NCBI GenBank assembly: GCA_035274845.1
Contig: DATENU010000002.1
Location: forward strand, 120,105 to 184,104
Length of the DNA: 64,000 bases
Direction: 5' to 3'
Source of the DNA: Chthoniobacterales bacterium
Lineage (GTDB): Bacteria; Verrucomicrobiota; Verrucomicrobiia; Chthoniobacterales; UBA10450
The translations under genes and the position numbers were made by a program. The notes under the pieces were generated by a model. It made no database searches and had not been told where the DNA came from. It saw nothing but the letters and a program-made list of their open reading frames with translations. Shown in pieces: positions 41,977 through 50,921 of the stretch; within the stretch, counting starts at the first letter, position 1; every line of letters starts with the position of its first letter.

Positions 41977-43014
41977 GTGAAACGATCTGACCTCTATCAA
42001 CAGCGTGACGAAGTCATGAGCAACGTGGATGTCTTACGACTGATCTTCCGAGTCGCACGCAAGGAAACCGGAGTTCATGACCGCACCACATTGGCAAAAG
42101 TTTTCGAAGATCGAATTAGCCGCTGTAAAAGTCCCATTAACTCCACCGCTTTGGGGGCGGGGAGTGTCGCAGAGCTTGCGTTACTGTTTGCTCGAGACAT
42201 TGAAGCGATGCGGATTGGCGCGGCGACGTTTGAAGACTTTATGTCTCCGGATTGCATCCGCGGTTATCAACACCGAATTCGCGGAAAACTATGGCACCTA
42301 TTCGTGAGGAACTTCCAACCGCTAGATGACGATTTCCGTGCGAACGCTCTGAGCCAATTGGAAGAACTAAACGATCCAAAGATTGCGGCTTCGCTTCTTC
42401 GCATCAATCCCGCGGCGAAAGCCCCAGACTTAGTAAATGGCAAAGGGGAAGCGGTAAGGGTTGCGACAAAATTTGGAAGGCCGCGTAAGGCCCACACGAT
42501 CCGAATCATCAAAACGGACGGGAGAGCAGTCGAATTCGTTGACGACGTATACGTTTCTTATGCCGGCGCTGGCGTTGAACGGTTTTGGGCGTTTTTGAAT
42601 GAGGTTGAAATCAAATCGTCCGGCGCAGCGAGAGGTTTTCGGAAGCAGATCGGCTTCTCACAGTTTCGAGTCGGCGCGGAAGGAGTTCGAGAAGTGGAAA
42701 TGACCGTAGAGGGTTTCAAGCGTCCGGTCCGAGTGGCGCCCGAACGTCTTATATTCAGCACCCGGGCGACCGTGCGAAATGCCGTTACCTTGTTAGGCAA
42801 CAAACAGTGGGCATTGCTTCCGGAAGAACAGCAGCGCCGTTGCACCGAGCTTTTACGAGCGGGGGATCAAGCGGGACTCTATGTCCATAGCGGCTTTCAG
42901 TACCAAAGCACGTCGCGAGGTTATGGGGAGAGTTTTTGCCTCATTACGCTGCCAATTCCAGTGAGCTATTTCGACGCATTGGTTGCTGCAATTTGGCCGA
43001 GTCTGTCAAAATGA
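41977..43014 (+). CDS. Hypothetical cargo protein, 345 aa
   Basis: Not recognised. The GTG at 41977 has GGAGGG at ideal spacing. The protein is soluble and mixed alpha/beta. The first 150 residues are helical and the C-terminal 150 contain beta strands ending ESFCLITLPIPVSYFDALVA. A charged central stretch KFGRPRKAHTIRIIK could contact nucleic acid. GC content and codon use appear lower than in the secretion genes. It is flanked on both sides by copies of the structured repeat, as if moved as a unit. Confidence 0.6.
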   Translation: MKRSDLYQQRDEVMSNVDVLRLIFRVARKETGVHDRTTLAKVFEDRISRCKSPINSTALGAGSVAELALLFARDIEAMRIGAATFEDFMSPDCIRGYQHRIRGKLWHLFVRNFQPLDDDFRANALSQLEELNDPKIAASLLRINPAAKAPDLVNGKGEAVRVATKFGRPRKAHTIRIIKTDGRAVEFVDDVYVSYAGAGVERFWAFLNEVEIKSSGAARGFRKQIGFSQFRVGAEGVREVEMTVEGFKRPVRVAPERLIFSTRATVRNAVTLLGNKQWALLPEEQQRRCTELLRAGDQAGLYVHSGFQYQSTSRGYGESFCLITLPIPVSYFDALVAAIWPSLSK

Positions 43015-43034
43015 CTGTCCGCGTTGAGCCTCTC

Positions 43035-43182
43035 GTATGATCTGCGCACCCGTAGCGACGCGGCTTCGGCTGTATTCCGCGAGGGAGGAAGGGGCGGAAC
43101 AGCCGGAGAGCGTTGCGAGTACGGCGCAGATGATCACTCGCTAAACGGGCGGGACACAGTCTCGCCGCGGCCCAGCCGCATC
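43035..43182. repeat. Structured two-hairpin repeat, copy 2 (shortened)
   Basis: It matches copy 1 from TGATCTGCGCACCCG through GCGCAGATGATCAC (ends 43137) with the same inner GGCTGT/ACAGCC stem. The second hairpin has lost its left arm and loop, leaving CGGGACACAGTCTCGCCGCGG. The deletion lies between short CGGG repeats. It begins 20 bp after the stop of the 345-residue gene. Confidence 0.75.
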
Positions 43183-43202
43183 GACCAAAGAACGCGGTTG
43201 GC

Positions 43203-44111
43203 GTGGTTGCGAACGGCGGTGCGTTCGTGCCAAGCTGCGAGATGTTGCCGCAGTTGCCGATTCCTCCCGAGGAGTGGCTCATCAATACTAACGATGAATT
43301 TCGGAAGCTGGAACTTCCGGCTGGCGAGCGGCCGTTCCGAGCCTTGGAGCGCTGGGCGGAACAAAACGACCAATCTGGGCCGCGTTTCAATCTGCTATTA
43401 TCACATTTGTCGACGGCAGCCTTCGCTGCGATCTACGCGTTCTTCAAAGAGCACACTTCGCTGGGGCGGGAGCATGCTGCGCCTTTTCGCCAGACATGCT
43501 TCCTCTATGACACGGCGTTCTGGCCCGTGATCGTCCCGATGATCTATGGACAATGCACAGTCGATCCGATTCGATTCGTCGTCGGGATGCCGCCGGCGCT
43601 CTTCACGCATCTTGGTTGGAACTCCACCGCGCGTGACGAATTGGATGCGCATTGGTTCGACTGCGAACACCAGATGAACCGCCAAAGATTCATCGACGAC
43701 GCGAATGTGCCTGAACTGGCCCGAGAGTTCTTGGCCGGTGGAGAAAAGGCGCTTTTGGCGGCTGCCGAGAGTTTGCTCGCGGTCCCGCCGAATCAAAAAG
43801 CAGGAGAGCTCTCGCGCGACGCGTTCGAAAGCACGCTCAAAGGTTTGGCTGTTGTGAAAGCGGGGCTCAGTGCCGAACGTGCACGAAAGAGGATCAGCCA
43901 TGATCTTCGGCTGGTCGTCCAAGAATGTGCGGGCGCGTTACCGACAGCAGAATGCGCTCGATTGGAAAAGGCGCCTCCGCTTTATCCGACGGTCGGTGCG
44001 CGTTACGAGAAGGGCGCGCTTGCGTCGCAACGTCTGTGGGAGTGCTATCGTGAAGCGCAGCATGCAATGGCGGTCAGCCTGCGGATAATTGCTGGCGAGC
44101 TGATGCCGTAG
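43203..44111 (+). CDS. Hypothetical cargo protein, 302 aa
   Basis: Not recognised. The GTG at 43203 starts the frame; an ATG at 43242 (MLPQLPIPPEEW) is also possible. The protein is soluble and helical, with an aromatic central part (FRQTCFLYDTAFWPVIVPMI) and a C-terminal pair of long helices (RISHDLRLVVQECAG, LWECYREAQHAMAVSLRII). The helical end is slightly HEPN-like but without the RxxxxH catalytic motif. It lies between repeat copies 2 and 3. Confidence 0.55.
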   Translation: MVANGGAFVPSCEMLPQLPIPPEEWLINTNDEFRKLELPAGERPFRALERWAEQNDQSGPRFNLLLSHLSTAAFAAIYAFFKEHTSLGREHAAPFRQTCFLYDTAFWPVIVPMIYGQCTVDPIRFVVGMPPALFTHLGWNSTARDELDAHWFDCEHQMNRQRFIDDANVPELAREFLAGGEKALLAAAESLLAVPPNQKAGELSRDAFESTLKGLAVVKAGLSAERARKRISHDLRLVVQECAGALPTAECARLEKAPPLYPTVGARYEKGALASQRLWECYREAQHAMAVSLRIIAGELMP

Positions 44112-44128
44112 GCGATGAGCGTTTCACC

Positions 44129-44292
44129 GTGATGATCTGCGCACACGCAGCGGCGCGTCCGGTTTCCGAGAGGGAGCATGGGCCGGAAGACCGAGAGCAC
44201 CGTGAGGACGGCGCAGATGATCACACCTCCGACAGGCAAACCCGGAGTCTGTGCCGAGCGACAGCGAACACAGTCTCCCGCGCGAAGCGCAT
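44129..44292. repeat. Structured two-hairpin repeat, copy 3
   Basis: The most diverged copy. GTGATGATCTGCGC (44129) pairs with GCGCAGATGATCAC (44211-44224). The second hairpin is GGAGTCTGTG (44244) with CACAGTCTCC (44269-44278): compared with copy 1 the outer bases have changed on both arms so pairing is kept. That compensatory change supports a conserved fold. It starts 17 bp after the stop of the 302-residue gene. Confidence 0.75.
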
Positions 44293-44377
44293 CAAAGGTG
44301 GTTACGCCGCAATCTTTTTTCGTGCGCTGGCCGCGGATGCTGTTTGGACCGGCAATGGTTCTCTCTAAATTGATCAA

Positions 44378-44959
44378 ATGCGCGGTGCCCTGAAATTTCT
44401 CGATCGTGCCGGCTCTACCGGCGCGTTGATTGCGGCAATCGCTGCTCCCTGTTGCTTTCCGGTATTCGCGGCCGCTAGTGCGGCCGTCGGGCTGAGCACG
44501 CTCGGCCGGTACGAAACGGCCGTGCTTTATATCTTCCAAGCGTTCGCGGCACTCGCGCTAGTCGGGTTGATTTTGGCTACCCTGGAGCATCGGCGACCTG
44601 GTCCCATTATATTGGGATTCGTCAGTGCAGCGGTTCTTGGCTACGCGTTTTATTTCTCCATGACGCCAACCGCTCTTTACACCGGCTTGGGAGGGTTGCT
44701 GGTCGCGACGATTTGGAATCGGTTCACCGCCGGCAAAAGAAACAAAAGGGCAGCTCCGGTTCTCAACTCAGTTATCACTTGCCCTCGATGTGGACATCGC
44801 AGCGAACAGACAATGCCGACGAATGCTTGTGTGTTTTTCTACGATTGCCTCGCTTGCCATGCGCGCCTTAAACCGGAGCCCGGAGATTGTTGCGTGTTTT
44901 GCAGCTACGGTTCCGTTCCATGTCCACCCATTCAGACCGGCAAAGTCTGCTGCGCCTGA
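44378..44959 (+). CDS. MerC-like membrane protein fused to Cys-rich GDCCVFCSYG domain
   Basis: 193 residues. The first 115 are MerC-like: four hydrophobic segments with the metal-binding pair APCCFPVFAA (Cys25-Cys26 region). The C-terminal 75 residues are a separate Cys-rich unit: CPRCGH, then YDCLACHARLKPEPGDCC and VFCSYGSVPCPP, ending CCA. MerC proteins import mercuric ions; the small GDCCVFCSYG protein is often found alone near metal-resistance genes. It ends 2 bp from the convergent alpha/beta hydrolase, so it belongs to the metal island. No merA or merR is seen. Confidence 0.8.
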   Translation: MRGALKFLDRAGSTGALIAAIAAPCCFPVFAAASAAVGLSTLGRYETAVLYIFQAFAALALVGLILATLEHRRPGPIILGFVSAAVLGYAFYFSMTPTALYTGLGGLLVATIWNRFTAGKRNKRAAPVLNSVITCPRCGHRSEQTMPTNACVFFYDCLACHARLKPEPGDCCVFCSYGSVPCPPIQTGKVCCA

Positions 44960-44961
44960 AT

Positions 44962-46023
44962 TTATCGCAGGTCTTTGACCACTGTTTGACTGAGAACAGC
45001 ATGGAACTTCTCCGGCTCTTGGAGTTGGGGCCAATGACCGGAGTTTTCGAACCAGATGAGCTGTTTGCCTCGGGGCGTATCGAGCGCGGCAAAGTAGCGC
45101 TCAGCCATCGCTGCAGAAACCGTCACCTGTCGATCATGTCTCCCTTCGAAAAGATAAACCGGAACGTCGATCCGCGGTGCGTCGCGCAATAGGTTCGTCT
45201 TGTAAAACACTTCGCGCCACAGCTCGTCGAAGGAAGTTCGTACGCCCCAGGCAAGATTCATGAGATCGCGCCACGAATAAACTGGCGATGCGAACGCCAA
45301 TCGAACAAATTGGAGGCGACTGATTGGGCGGTAGTCAGCGGCGTTGAAATGAGCGACCCACCTCTTCATCGTACGGAAGTCGCGCATCGATTCGTACGGC
45401 GGTAAGCCGATTCGCTTCAGCTCGCGCGCAGCCTGCACCTGCGATGTTTGCTCTGCTCGTTCGAGCGCCCATTGATACATCATTCGTTCGGATTCCGGCG
45501 CGTCTGCGAATTGGCTGATGCCGACGTAGGCGAAGAACTTGTTGGGATCGCGCGCTACCGCAAGTGCACCAACCAGCGAACCCCACGAGTGGCCTACAAC
45601 AACCAACTTTTGCGCACTGAAGCGTTTCAAGAGTAGATCGGTCAGCTCGCGTGTGTCGGAAACAAATTGTTCAACGTCGAGCGACTGCTTCGGCGCCGGA
45701 TAAGACTTGCCAGCGCCACGCTGGTCCCAGTGCACGACGACGAAATCTCTTTCGAGAGCGGTGTTCACGTGGGCGAAAGGCATCTCGGGGAATCCAGGAC
45801 CACCATGCAGAAAGAGCAATAGCGGTTTCGTCCGATCCCAGCCGCGAATCAAAATCCATTGATCCGTGCCTCCAAGGGAAACCGTTTCAAGCGAATCGAT
45901 GCCGCTCGGCGATGTGATCGAAATTCGCGCAGCAACCCTGCGCTGAAGAACAAGGCGCGAAACGACGAGGCCGGTCGCTATCAAGCCCAAGAGAATGAAG
46001 CCCCACGTCAGCAAGCGCTTCAT
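44962..46023 (-). CDS. Alpha/beta hydrolase, prolyl-aminopeptidase-like
   Basis: 353 residues from the ATG at 46023. It has an N-terminal membrane anchor (LLTWGFILLGLIATGLVVS). The fold is shown by FLHGGPGFPE (oxyanion), VVHWDQRGAGKSYP and the nucleophile elbow VVGHSWGSLVG; the acid and His lie in FEGRHDRQV and FENSGHWPQL. The HGGPG and WDQRGAG motifs point to the proline iminopeptidase branch. The anchor suggests it faces the periplasm. It is last in the Cus operon; a link to metal efflux is not obvious. Confidence 0.85.
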   Translation of the reverse strand: MKRLLTWGFILLGLIATGLVVSRLVLQRRVAARISITSPSGIDSLETVSLGGTDQWILIRGWDRTKPLLLFLHGGPGFPEMPFAHVNTALERDFVVVHWDQRGAGKSYPAPKQSLDVEQFVSDTRELTDLLLKRFSAQKLVVVGHSWGSLVGALAVARDPNKFFAYVGISQFADAPESERMMYQWALERAEQTSQVQAARELKRIGLPPYESMRDFRTMKRWVAHFNAADYRPISRLQFVRLAFASPVYSWRDLMNLAWGVRTSFDELWREVFYKTNLLRDAPRIDVPVYLFEGRHDRQVTVSAAMAERYFAALDTPRGKQLIWFENSGHWPQLQEPEKFHAVLSQTVVKDLR

Positions 46024-46027
46024 CCGC

Positions 46028-46438
46028 TCATCGTTTCTTCGCCAGAAAATAAAGAGCGAACGAAAGCATGGCGAAACCGAAATCTTCAAACGCCATGGCC
46101 CAGTTCAGCGGATGCGGAAACAAAATTCCGAAGCATCCGCAATCGGGCAATCGAATGCCACGAAGCAGCGCAATCACGGTCGCTACGAAATAGCCAAGAT
46201 GAAAGATCACGGCAGCGAGAGCCGCCTGCGGCAGGCGCCAGTTGGAGAATAACCACGCTGCCAAGACCAATTCAAGAAGCGACGCCAGAACACCGAGCGG
46301 CAGTAGGCTCCAGCGCGGAAATATCCGCCATGCCGCCAGCGCTTCGGCGAAATGTCGATTATCCAAAAGCTTTCCGATTGCGGCGACGAACAAGACTCCG
46401 CCGATTAGGATACCAAGCGTGATCTTCAAAAACTTCAT
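46028..46438 (-). CDS. MauE/DoxX-like membrane protein
   Basis: 136 residues from the ATG at 46438, whose first bases overlap the CusA stop (ATGA). Four hydrophobic segments are visible, and the Cys pair LPDCGCFGILF sits in a loop, as in MauE proteins, which take part in membrane disulfide or thiol chemistry. In a copper operon this may help keep periplasmic thiols or metal-binding Cys in the right state. It ends 4 bp before the hydrolase start. Confidence 0.75.
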   Translation of the reverse strand: MKFLKITLGILIGGVLFVAAIGKLLDNRHFAEALAAWRIFPRWSLLPLGVLASLLELVLAAWLFSNWRLPQAALAAVIFHLGYFVATVIALLRGIRLPDCGCFGILFPHPLNWAMAFEDFGFAMLSFALYFLAKKR

Positions 46439-49400
46439 GGAGAGTTTTTCATGCTGCGAGAACGCCAGAGGACGTAGATCACCGGGTAGAGCAAAAGTTC
46501 GAGAAGTGCACTTGTAACAACACCGCCGATCATCGGCGTAGCGATGCGCTTCATGACATCGGCGCCGGCTTCGGTGGCGGGCGACCACATTATGGGCAGC
46601 AGCCCAAAGAGAATTGCGCAGACCGTCATGATTTTCGGCCGGATGCGCTGAACGGCGCCTTCTTTCACCGCTTCGTGAAGGTCATCGATGGAATTCATCC
46701 GGCCTCCGGCCCGAAATTTTTCCCAGGCGTGATCGAGATAGAGCAGCATGACCACGCCTGTCTCTGCGTCGAGTCCGGCAAGGGCGATTATTCCCACCCA
46801 GACGGCCACACTCATATTGTAGCCGAGCAGCCAGATCAGCCAGAACGCGCCGATGAGTGAGAACGGCACGGCCAGCAAAACGATCGCAGTCTTGGTCAGC
46901 GATTTCGTGTTCATGTAAAGCAACACAAAGATGATGAGGAGTGTGAACGGGATGACGACCTGGAGTTTCTTCAGCGCCGCTTGCAGGTACTCGAATTGTC
47001 CTGCCCACTGAATGTAATAACCGGGCGGGAACTGAATTGTCTGGCCAAGTTTCTGCGACGCCCGCCGCACATAGCCGTTGATGTCGCTTGTTGTGATGTC
47101 GACGAAGACAAAGCCGACGAGCTGCCCGTTTTCATCCCGGATTGATGGCGGACCGGTTTTGTATTTAATATCGGCCAGCATCGAGATCGGCACTTGCGCG
47201 CCTGTCGGCGTGGCGACAAGAACGCGTTTGAGCGCGTCGAGGTCCTCGCGAAAATCGCGCGCATAACGAACGCTGACCGGATACCGCTCGCGTCCTTCTA
47301 CCGTGGTCGTGATGTTCTTTCCACCAATGGCGCTTTCGACGACATCATTTACGTCGGCCACCTTCAACCCGTAGCGCGCGGCGCTTTCGCGATTCACTTC
47401 GAAATCGAGGAAATAGCCGCCTGTCGTCCGCTCCGCGTAGGCACTGCGCGTATCAGGGAAATCGCTTAGCGCTTTCTCAATCTGCACGCCGATCTCCTGG
47501 ATCGTGCGCAAATCCGGTCCAAAAATTTTAATGCCGACTTTGCTGCGGAAGCCTGTCGTGAGCATTTCGGTCCGCGTTTGGATCGGCATCCAGAAGATGT
47601 TCGCCATGCCGGGGGTTTTGATGTTGGCGTTCATCTCGGCGGTGATCTTGTCCCACGTCATTCCAGGTCGCCATTGAGCCGGCGGTTTGAGCGTCACCAC
47701 CGTCTCAAACATTGAGAGCGGCGCAGGGTCGGTGGGCGATTCGGCCTGCCCGGCTTTCCCGAAAACGGTCTGCACCTCCGGGATTTTCCTGAGTTGTCGA
47801 TCTTGTATCTGAATGATCTTTGTTGCCTCGGTGATCGACATGCCGGGCACAGCGGTGGGCATGTAAAGGATCGTTCCTTCGTTCAGCGGCGGCATGAATT
47901 CGGAGCCAAGCCGCTTGAAGGGGATGATCGTGATCGCGAGCAACAATGCGGCGACGGCGAGAGTCATAACCCGATGTCGCAGCACGAAGTTCACGATGGG
48001 CTGGTAAGCCCAAATCAGAAATCGATTCACCGGGTTCTTCGCCTCCGGCTTGATCCGCCCACGAATCAACAGCGTCATGAGCACCGGCACCAGCGTTATC
48101 CCGAGAAGAGCGGCGAAGAACATTGAGAACGTCTTCGTGAACGCCAGGGGCTTGAACAACCGGCCTTCCTGCGCTTCGAGCGAAAAGACCGGAATGAAAC
48201 TAACGGTGATGACCAGCAGCGAGAAAAAGAGCGGCCTGCCGACTGATTTCGCCGCTGCGATGATCGTGCTAATGCGTTCGCGCGCGTCTGGCTCGCGCCC
48301 GTTCTCTTCCCGGAAGTGCTCAAGGAATTTGTGCGCGTTCTCCACCATGATGATGGCTGAATCGACCATCGCGCCGATGGCAATCGCGATTCCGCCTAAC
48401 GACATGATGTTGCTCGTCAGTCCGAGCCGGAACATCGGCAGGAACGAGAGAATGATCGCGATCGGAAGCGTGATGATGGCGACAAAAGCCGAACGGAGAT
48501 GCCAGAGAAAAATGATACAGACGAGTGCAACGACGATGCTTTCTTCAATCAGCTTCCGGCGCAGCGTCGCAATCGAGTTCTTGATCAAGTCGCTGCGATC
48601 ATACGTCGGAACAATCTTCACTCCTTCGGGGAGGGAGCCTTTGATTTGCTCCAGCTTCTTTTTGATGCCGTCGATGACGGTGAGAGCGTTTTCGCCGTAA
48701 CGCATCACGACGATCCCACCGACACTCTCGCCTTTCCCATCCAGCTCTGCGATGCCACGGCGAATGTCGCCGCCGAGGTGCACGACCCCGACATTCTTCA
48801 CGTAAACCGGTGTGCCGTTTACGACCTTCAGCGGGATGTTCTCGATGTCTGCGACGCTTTTGATGTAACCGCGTCCGCGCACGAAATACTCTGTCGTTGC
48901 GACCTCGAATGTCCTTCCCCCGACATCGGCGTTGCTCGCCTTGATCGCGCTCACCACATCGGCAAGAGGAATGCCGTAGCTGACTAGTTTGTTCGGGTCG
49001 AGATCGACCTGATATTGCTTTACGAATCCGCCCACGGGCGCGATTTCCGCAACGCCTTTCACCGAGGAGAGCGCATAACGCAGATTCCAATCCTGAATGC
49101 TGCGAAGCTGCGCCAGGTCGTGCTTGCCGCTTTCATCAACCAGCGCGTATTCGAAAACCCAGCCGACACCTGTCGCGTCCGGGCCGATGACCGGGTTCAC
49201 GCCTTCCGGCAGCGAGCCGCGAACCGCGTTCAGGTATTCGATCACGCGCGATCGCGCCCAATAAATGTCCGTGCCGTCCTGAAAAATGACGTAGACGAAC
49301 GACTTGCCGAACATCGATTCGCCGCGAACAAACTTCACTTTCGGCGCGGCGATGAACGTGCTGGAGATCGGATAGGTGATTTGATCTTCGATCAGGTCGG

Positions 49401-49617
49401 GCGAGCGGCCTTCCCAATCGGTATAAACGATTACCTGCACGTCGCTCAGGTCGGGAATCGCATCGAGTGGCGTGCGCTGAAGCGCCCAAATTCCACCTGC
49501 GACACCGAAGATGACGAAAACAAGAACGAGGAACTTGTTTCGCGCGCTCGCTTCAATTACGCGCTCGATGAAGGTCACGCGCGGAGCGCCGGGAGACGAT
49601 GTCGGTTCGTTTACCAC
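46435..49617 (-). CDS. cusA: CusA/CzcA-type heavy-metal RND efflux pump
   Basis: 1,060 residues, normal length, GTG start overlapping the CusB stop by 7 bases. The RND layout is clear: a first TM near residue 30, a large periplasmic domain with QVIVYTDWEGRSPDLIEDQI, a six-TM block with the internal repeat, the second periplasmic domain with NIFWMPIQTRTEMLTTGF, whose Met-rich loop is typical of Cu(I)/Ag(I) pumps, and a final TM block. It exports monovalent copper or silver from periplasm to outside using proton flow, together with CusB and CusC. Confidence 0.92.
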   Translation of the reverse strand: MVNEPTSSPGAPRVTFIERVIEASARNKFLVLVFVIFGVAGGIWALQRTPLDAIPDLSDVQVIVYTDWEGRSPDLIEDQITYPISSTFIAAPKVKFVRGESMFGKSFVYVIFQDGTDIYWARSRVIEYLNAVRGSLPEGVNPVIGPDATGVGWVFEYALVDESGKHDLAQLRSIQDWNLRYALSSVKGVAEIAPVGGFVKQYQVDLDPNKLVSYGIPLADVVSAIKASNADVGGRTFEVATTEYFVRGRGYIKSVADIENIPLKVVNGTPVYVKNVGVVHLGGDIRRGIAELDGKGESVGGIVVMRYGENALTVIDGIKKKLEQIKGSLPEGVKIVPTYDRSDLIKNSIATLRRKLIEESIVVALVCIIFLWHLRSAFVAIITLPIAIILSFLPMFRLGLTSNIMSLGGIAIAIGAMVDSAIIMVENAHKFLEHFREENGREPDARERISTIIAAAKSVGRPLFFSLLVITVSFIPVFSLEAQEGRLFKPLAFTKTFSMFFAALLGITLVPVLMTLLIRGRIKPEAKNPVNRFLIWAYQPIVNFVLRHRVMTLAVAALLLAITIIPFKRLGSEFMPPLNEGTILYMPTAVPGMSITEATKIIQIQDRQLRKIPEVQTVFGKAGQAESPTDPAPLSMFETVVTLKPPAQWRPGMTWDKITAEMNANIKTPGMANIFWMPIQTRTEMLTTGFRSKVGIKIFGPDLRTIQEIGVQIEKALSDFPDTRSAYAERTTGGYFLDFEVNRESAARYGLKVADVNDVVESAIGGKNITTTVEGRERYPVSVRYARDFREDLDALKRVLVATPTGAQVPISMLADIKYKTGPPSIRDENGQLVGFVFVDITTSDINGYVRRASQKLGQTIQFPPGYYIQWAGQFEYLQAALKKLQVVIPFTLLIIFVLLYMNTKSLTKTAIVLLAVPFSLIGAFWLIWLLGYNMSVAVWVGIIALAGLDAETGVVMLLYLDHAWEKFRAGGRMNSIDDLHEAVKEGAVQRIRPKIMTVCAILFGLLPIMWSPATEAGADVMKRIATPMIGGVVTSALLELLLYPVIYVLWRSRSMKNSP

Positions 49618-50921
49618 GACTTTAGCGCTCCTTGGATTTTCGATTCGGCGTCGATCAGAAAATTCGCGCTCGCAACGACGCGTTCGCCTTCACGCAATCC
49701 GCTTTTGACCGCGTAAACGTCACCGTACTTTCCGGCGAGTTCGAGGAAGCGCGGTTCGAGTTTTCCCTCGCCTTTATCCACGAAGGCGATGTTTCTCTCG
49801 CCTGTCGGCATCACTGCGCTTACCGGAACGACGAGCGACCGGCCCATATCCATCTCCAGCAGAAGATCGACATACATGTCGGGCTTCAGTTTGAGTTCCG
49901 GATTCTGAATGTCCGCGCGAACGCGGCCGGTTCTCTTTGCGGGATCGATGAACGGATCGACCAGCGTGATCTGGCCTCCGAATTTCTCCCCGGGATAAGA
50001 CGATGAAGTGACGTTGATCTCCTGGCCGACTTTCAGCATCGGCAGTTCGTCCTGGTAAAATTCCCCCCAGACCCAGACAACCGATAGGTCCGCTACTTCC
50101 ACCAGCGGACTGCCGACGGAGACATTCGCTCCTTGCGTAACGGGGAGGCTTTGCACCACGCCATCCACTTGCGAGAGAATCGGCAATGATTCCTGCGGCT
50201 GCTTTGTTCGCTCGATTTCGGCGATCTGTTCATCCGTGATATTCCAGAGTTTCAGCCGACGCTCCGCCGATTCGATTAGTCCCTGAAAATCTTCGCGTGC
50301 CGAATGCGCGTTCGCGCTCGAACGATCGCGCGTGCGCAGTAGATCAATTAATTCGCGTTGCGTCGTCAATAATTCCGGGCTGTAGAGCTTCATCAAGACC
50401 TGGTTTTTTTTCACGGTCTCGCCCGGCGCATTCACGCCTAGCTCCTGCACGTATGCGCTCGTGCGTGAAACGACGCGCCAGACACGTTGCGTCTCCGGCA
50501 TCACGCGGCCGATAGCGCGAATCGTGTGCAGGAGCGGTTTCGTTTCGACAGTGGCGTAAGTCACGCCAATCTGTTGCTGCCGCTCGACAGGGACGACGAA
50601 CTCGCGAGGACGTTCGGCGGCGGCTTTCGTGTCGCCGCTCTTCATGCCTGACATTCCCGGCATGTTCTCCATGCCTTGCATGCCGCCAGCCGACGTAGGC
50701 GAAGCCGTGCTCGCGCTAGTTTTCATCACGGGCACGAGTTGCATGCCGCAGATCGGACACTTGCCCGGGTCTTTCGCGTGCACCGACGGATGCATGGTGC
50801 AGGTCCAGTAATCGATGCTGCTGTCCTTTCCGTTGCCCTGCTTGGAGCACGCCGGCGTGAACATGATGAGCAGCGCGGCAACACCGAATCGCAACAGCGC
50901 GTTATGAAAGAGTCTCTTCAT
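49611..50921 (-). CDS. cusB: CusB-type periplasmic adaptor with heavy-metal-binding domain
   Basis: 436 residues. The signal peptide ends with a lipobox-like LIMFTPAC (Cys25). Residues about 38-63 are the heavy-metal-binding domain (YWTCTMHPSVHAKDPGKC, then CPICGMQLVPV). A Met-rich linker (GGMQGMENMPGMSGM) follows, then the barrel-sandwich and membrane-proximal domains of the membrane fusion family. It hands metal to CusA and joins it to CusC. The start overlaps the CusC stop (ATGA). Confidence 0.9.
   Translation of the reverse strand: MKRLFHNALLRFGVAALLIMFTPACSKQGNGKDSSIDYWTCTMHPSVHAKDPGKCPICGMQLVPVMKTSASTASPTSAGGMQGMENMPGMSGMKSGDTKAAAERPREFVVPVERQQQIGVTYATVETKPLLHTIRAIGRVMPETQRVWRVVSRTSAYVQELGVNAPGETVKKNQVLMKLYSPELLTTQRELIDLLRTRDRSSANAHSAREDFQGLIESAERRLKLWNITDEQIAEIERTKQPQESLPILSQVDGVVQSLPVTQGANVSVGSPLVEVADLSVVWVWGEFYQDELPMLKVGQEINVTSSSYPGEKFGGQITLVDPFIDPAKRTGRVRADIQNPELKLKPDMYVDLLLEMDMGRSLVVPVSAVMPTGERNIAFVDKGEGKLEPRFLELAGKYGDVYAVKSGLREGERVVASANFLIDAESKIQGALKSW

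Noticed and set aside
43203..44111. HEPN ribonuclease toxin
   Set aside because: Helical C-terminus looks similar, but the RxxxxH motif is missing and no antitoxin-like partner overlaps it.
41697..44292. Integron attC sites
   Set aside because: The repeats have paired hairpins and cassette-like spacing but no GTTRRRY/RYYYAAC cores and no integron integrase in the window.
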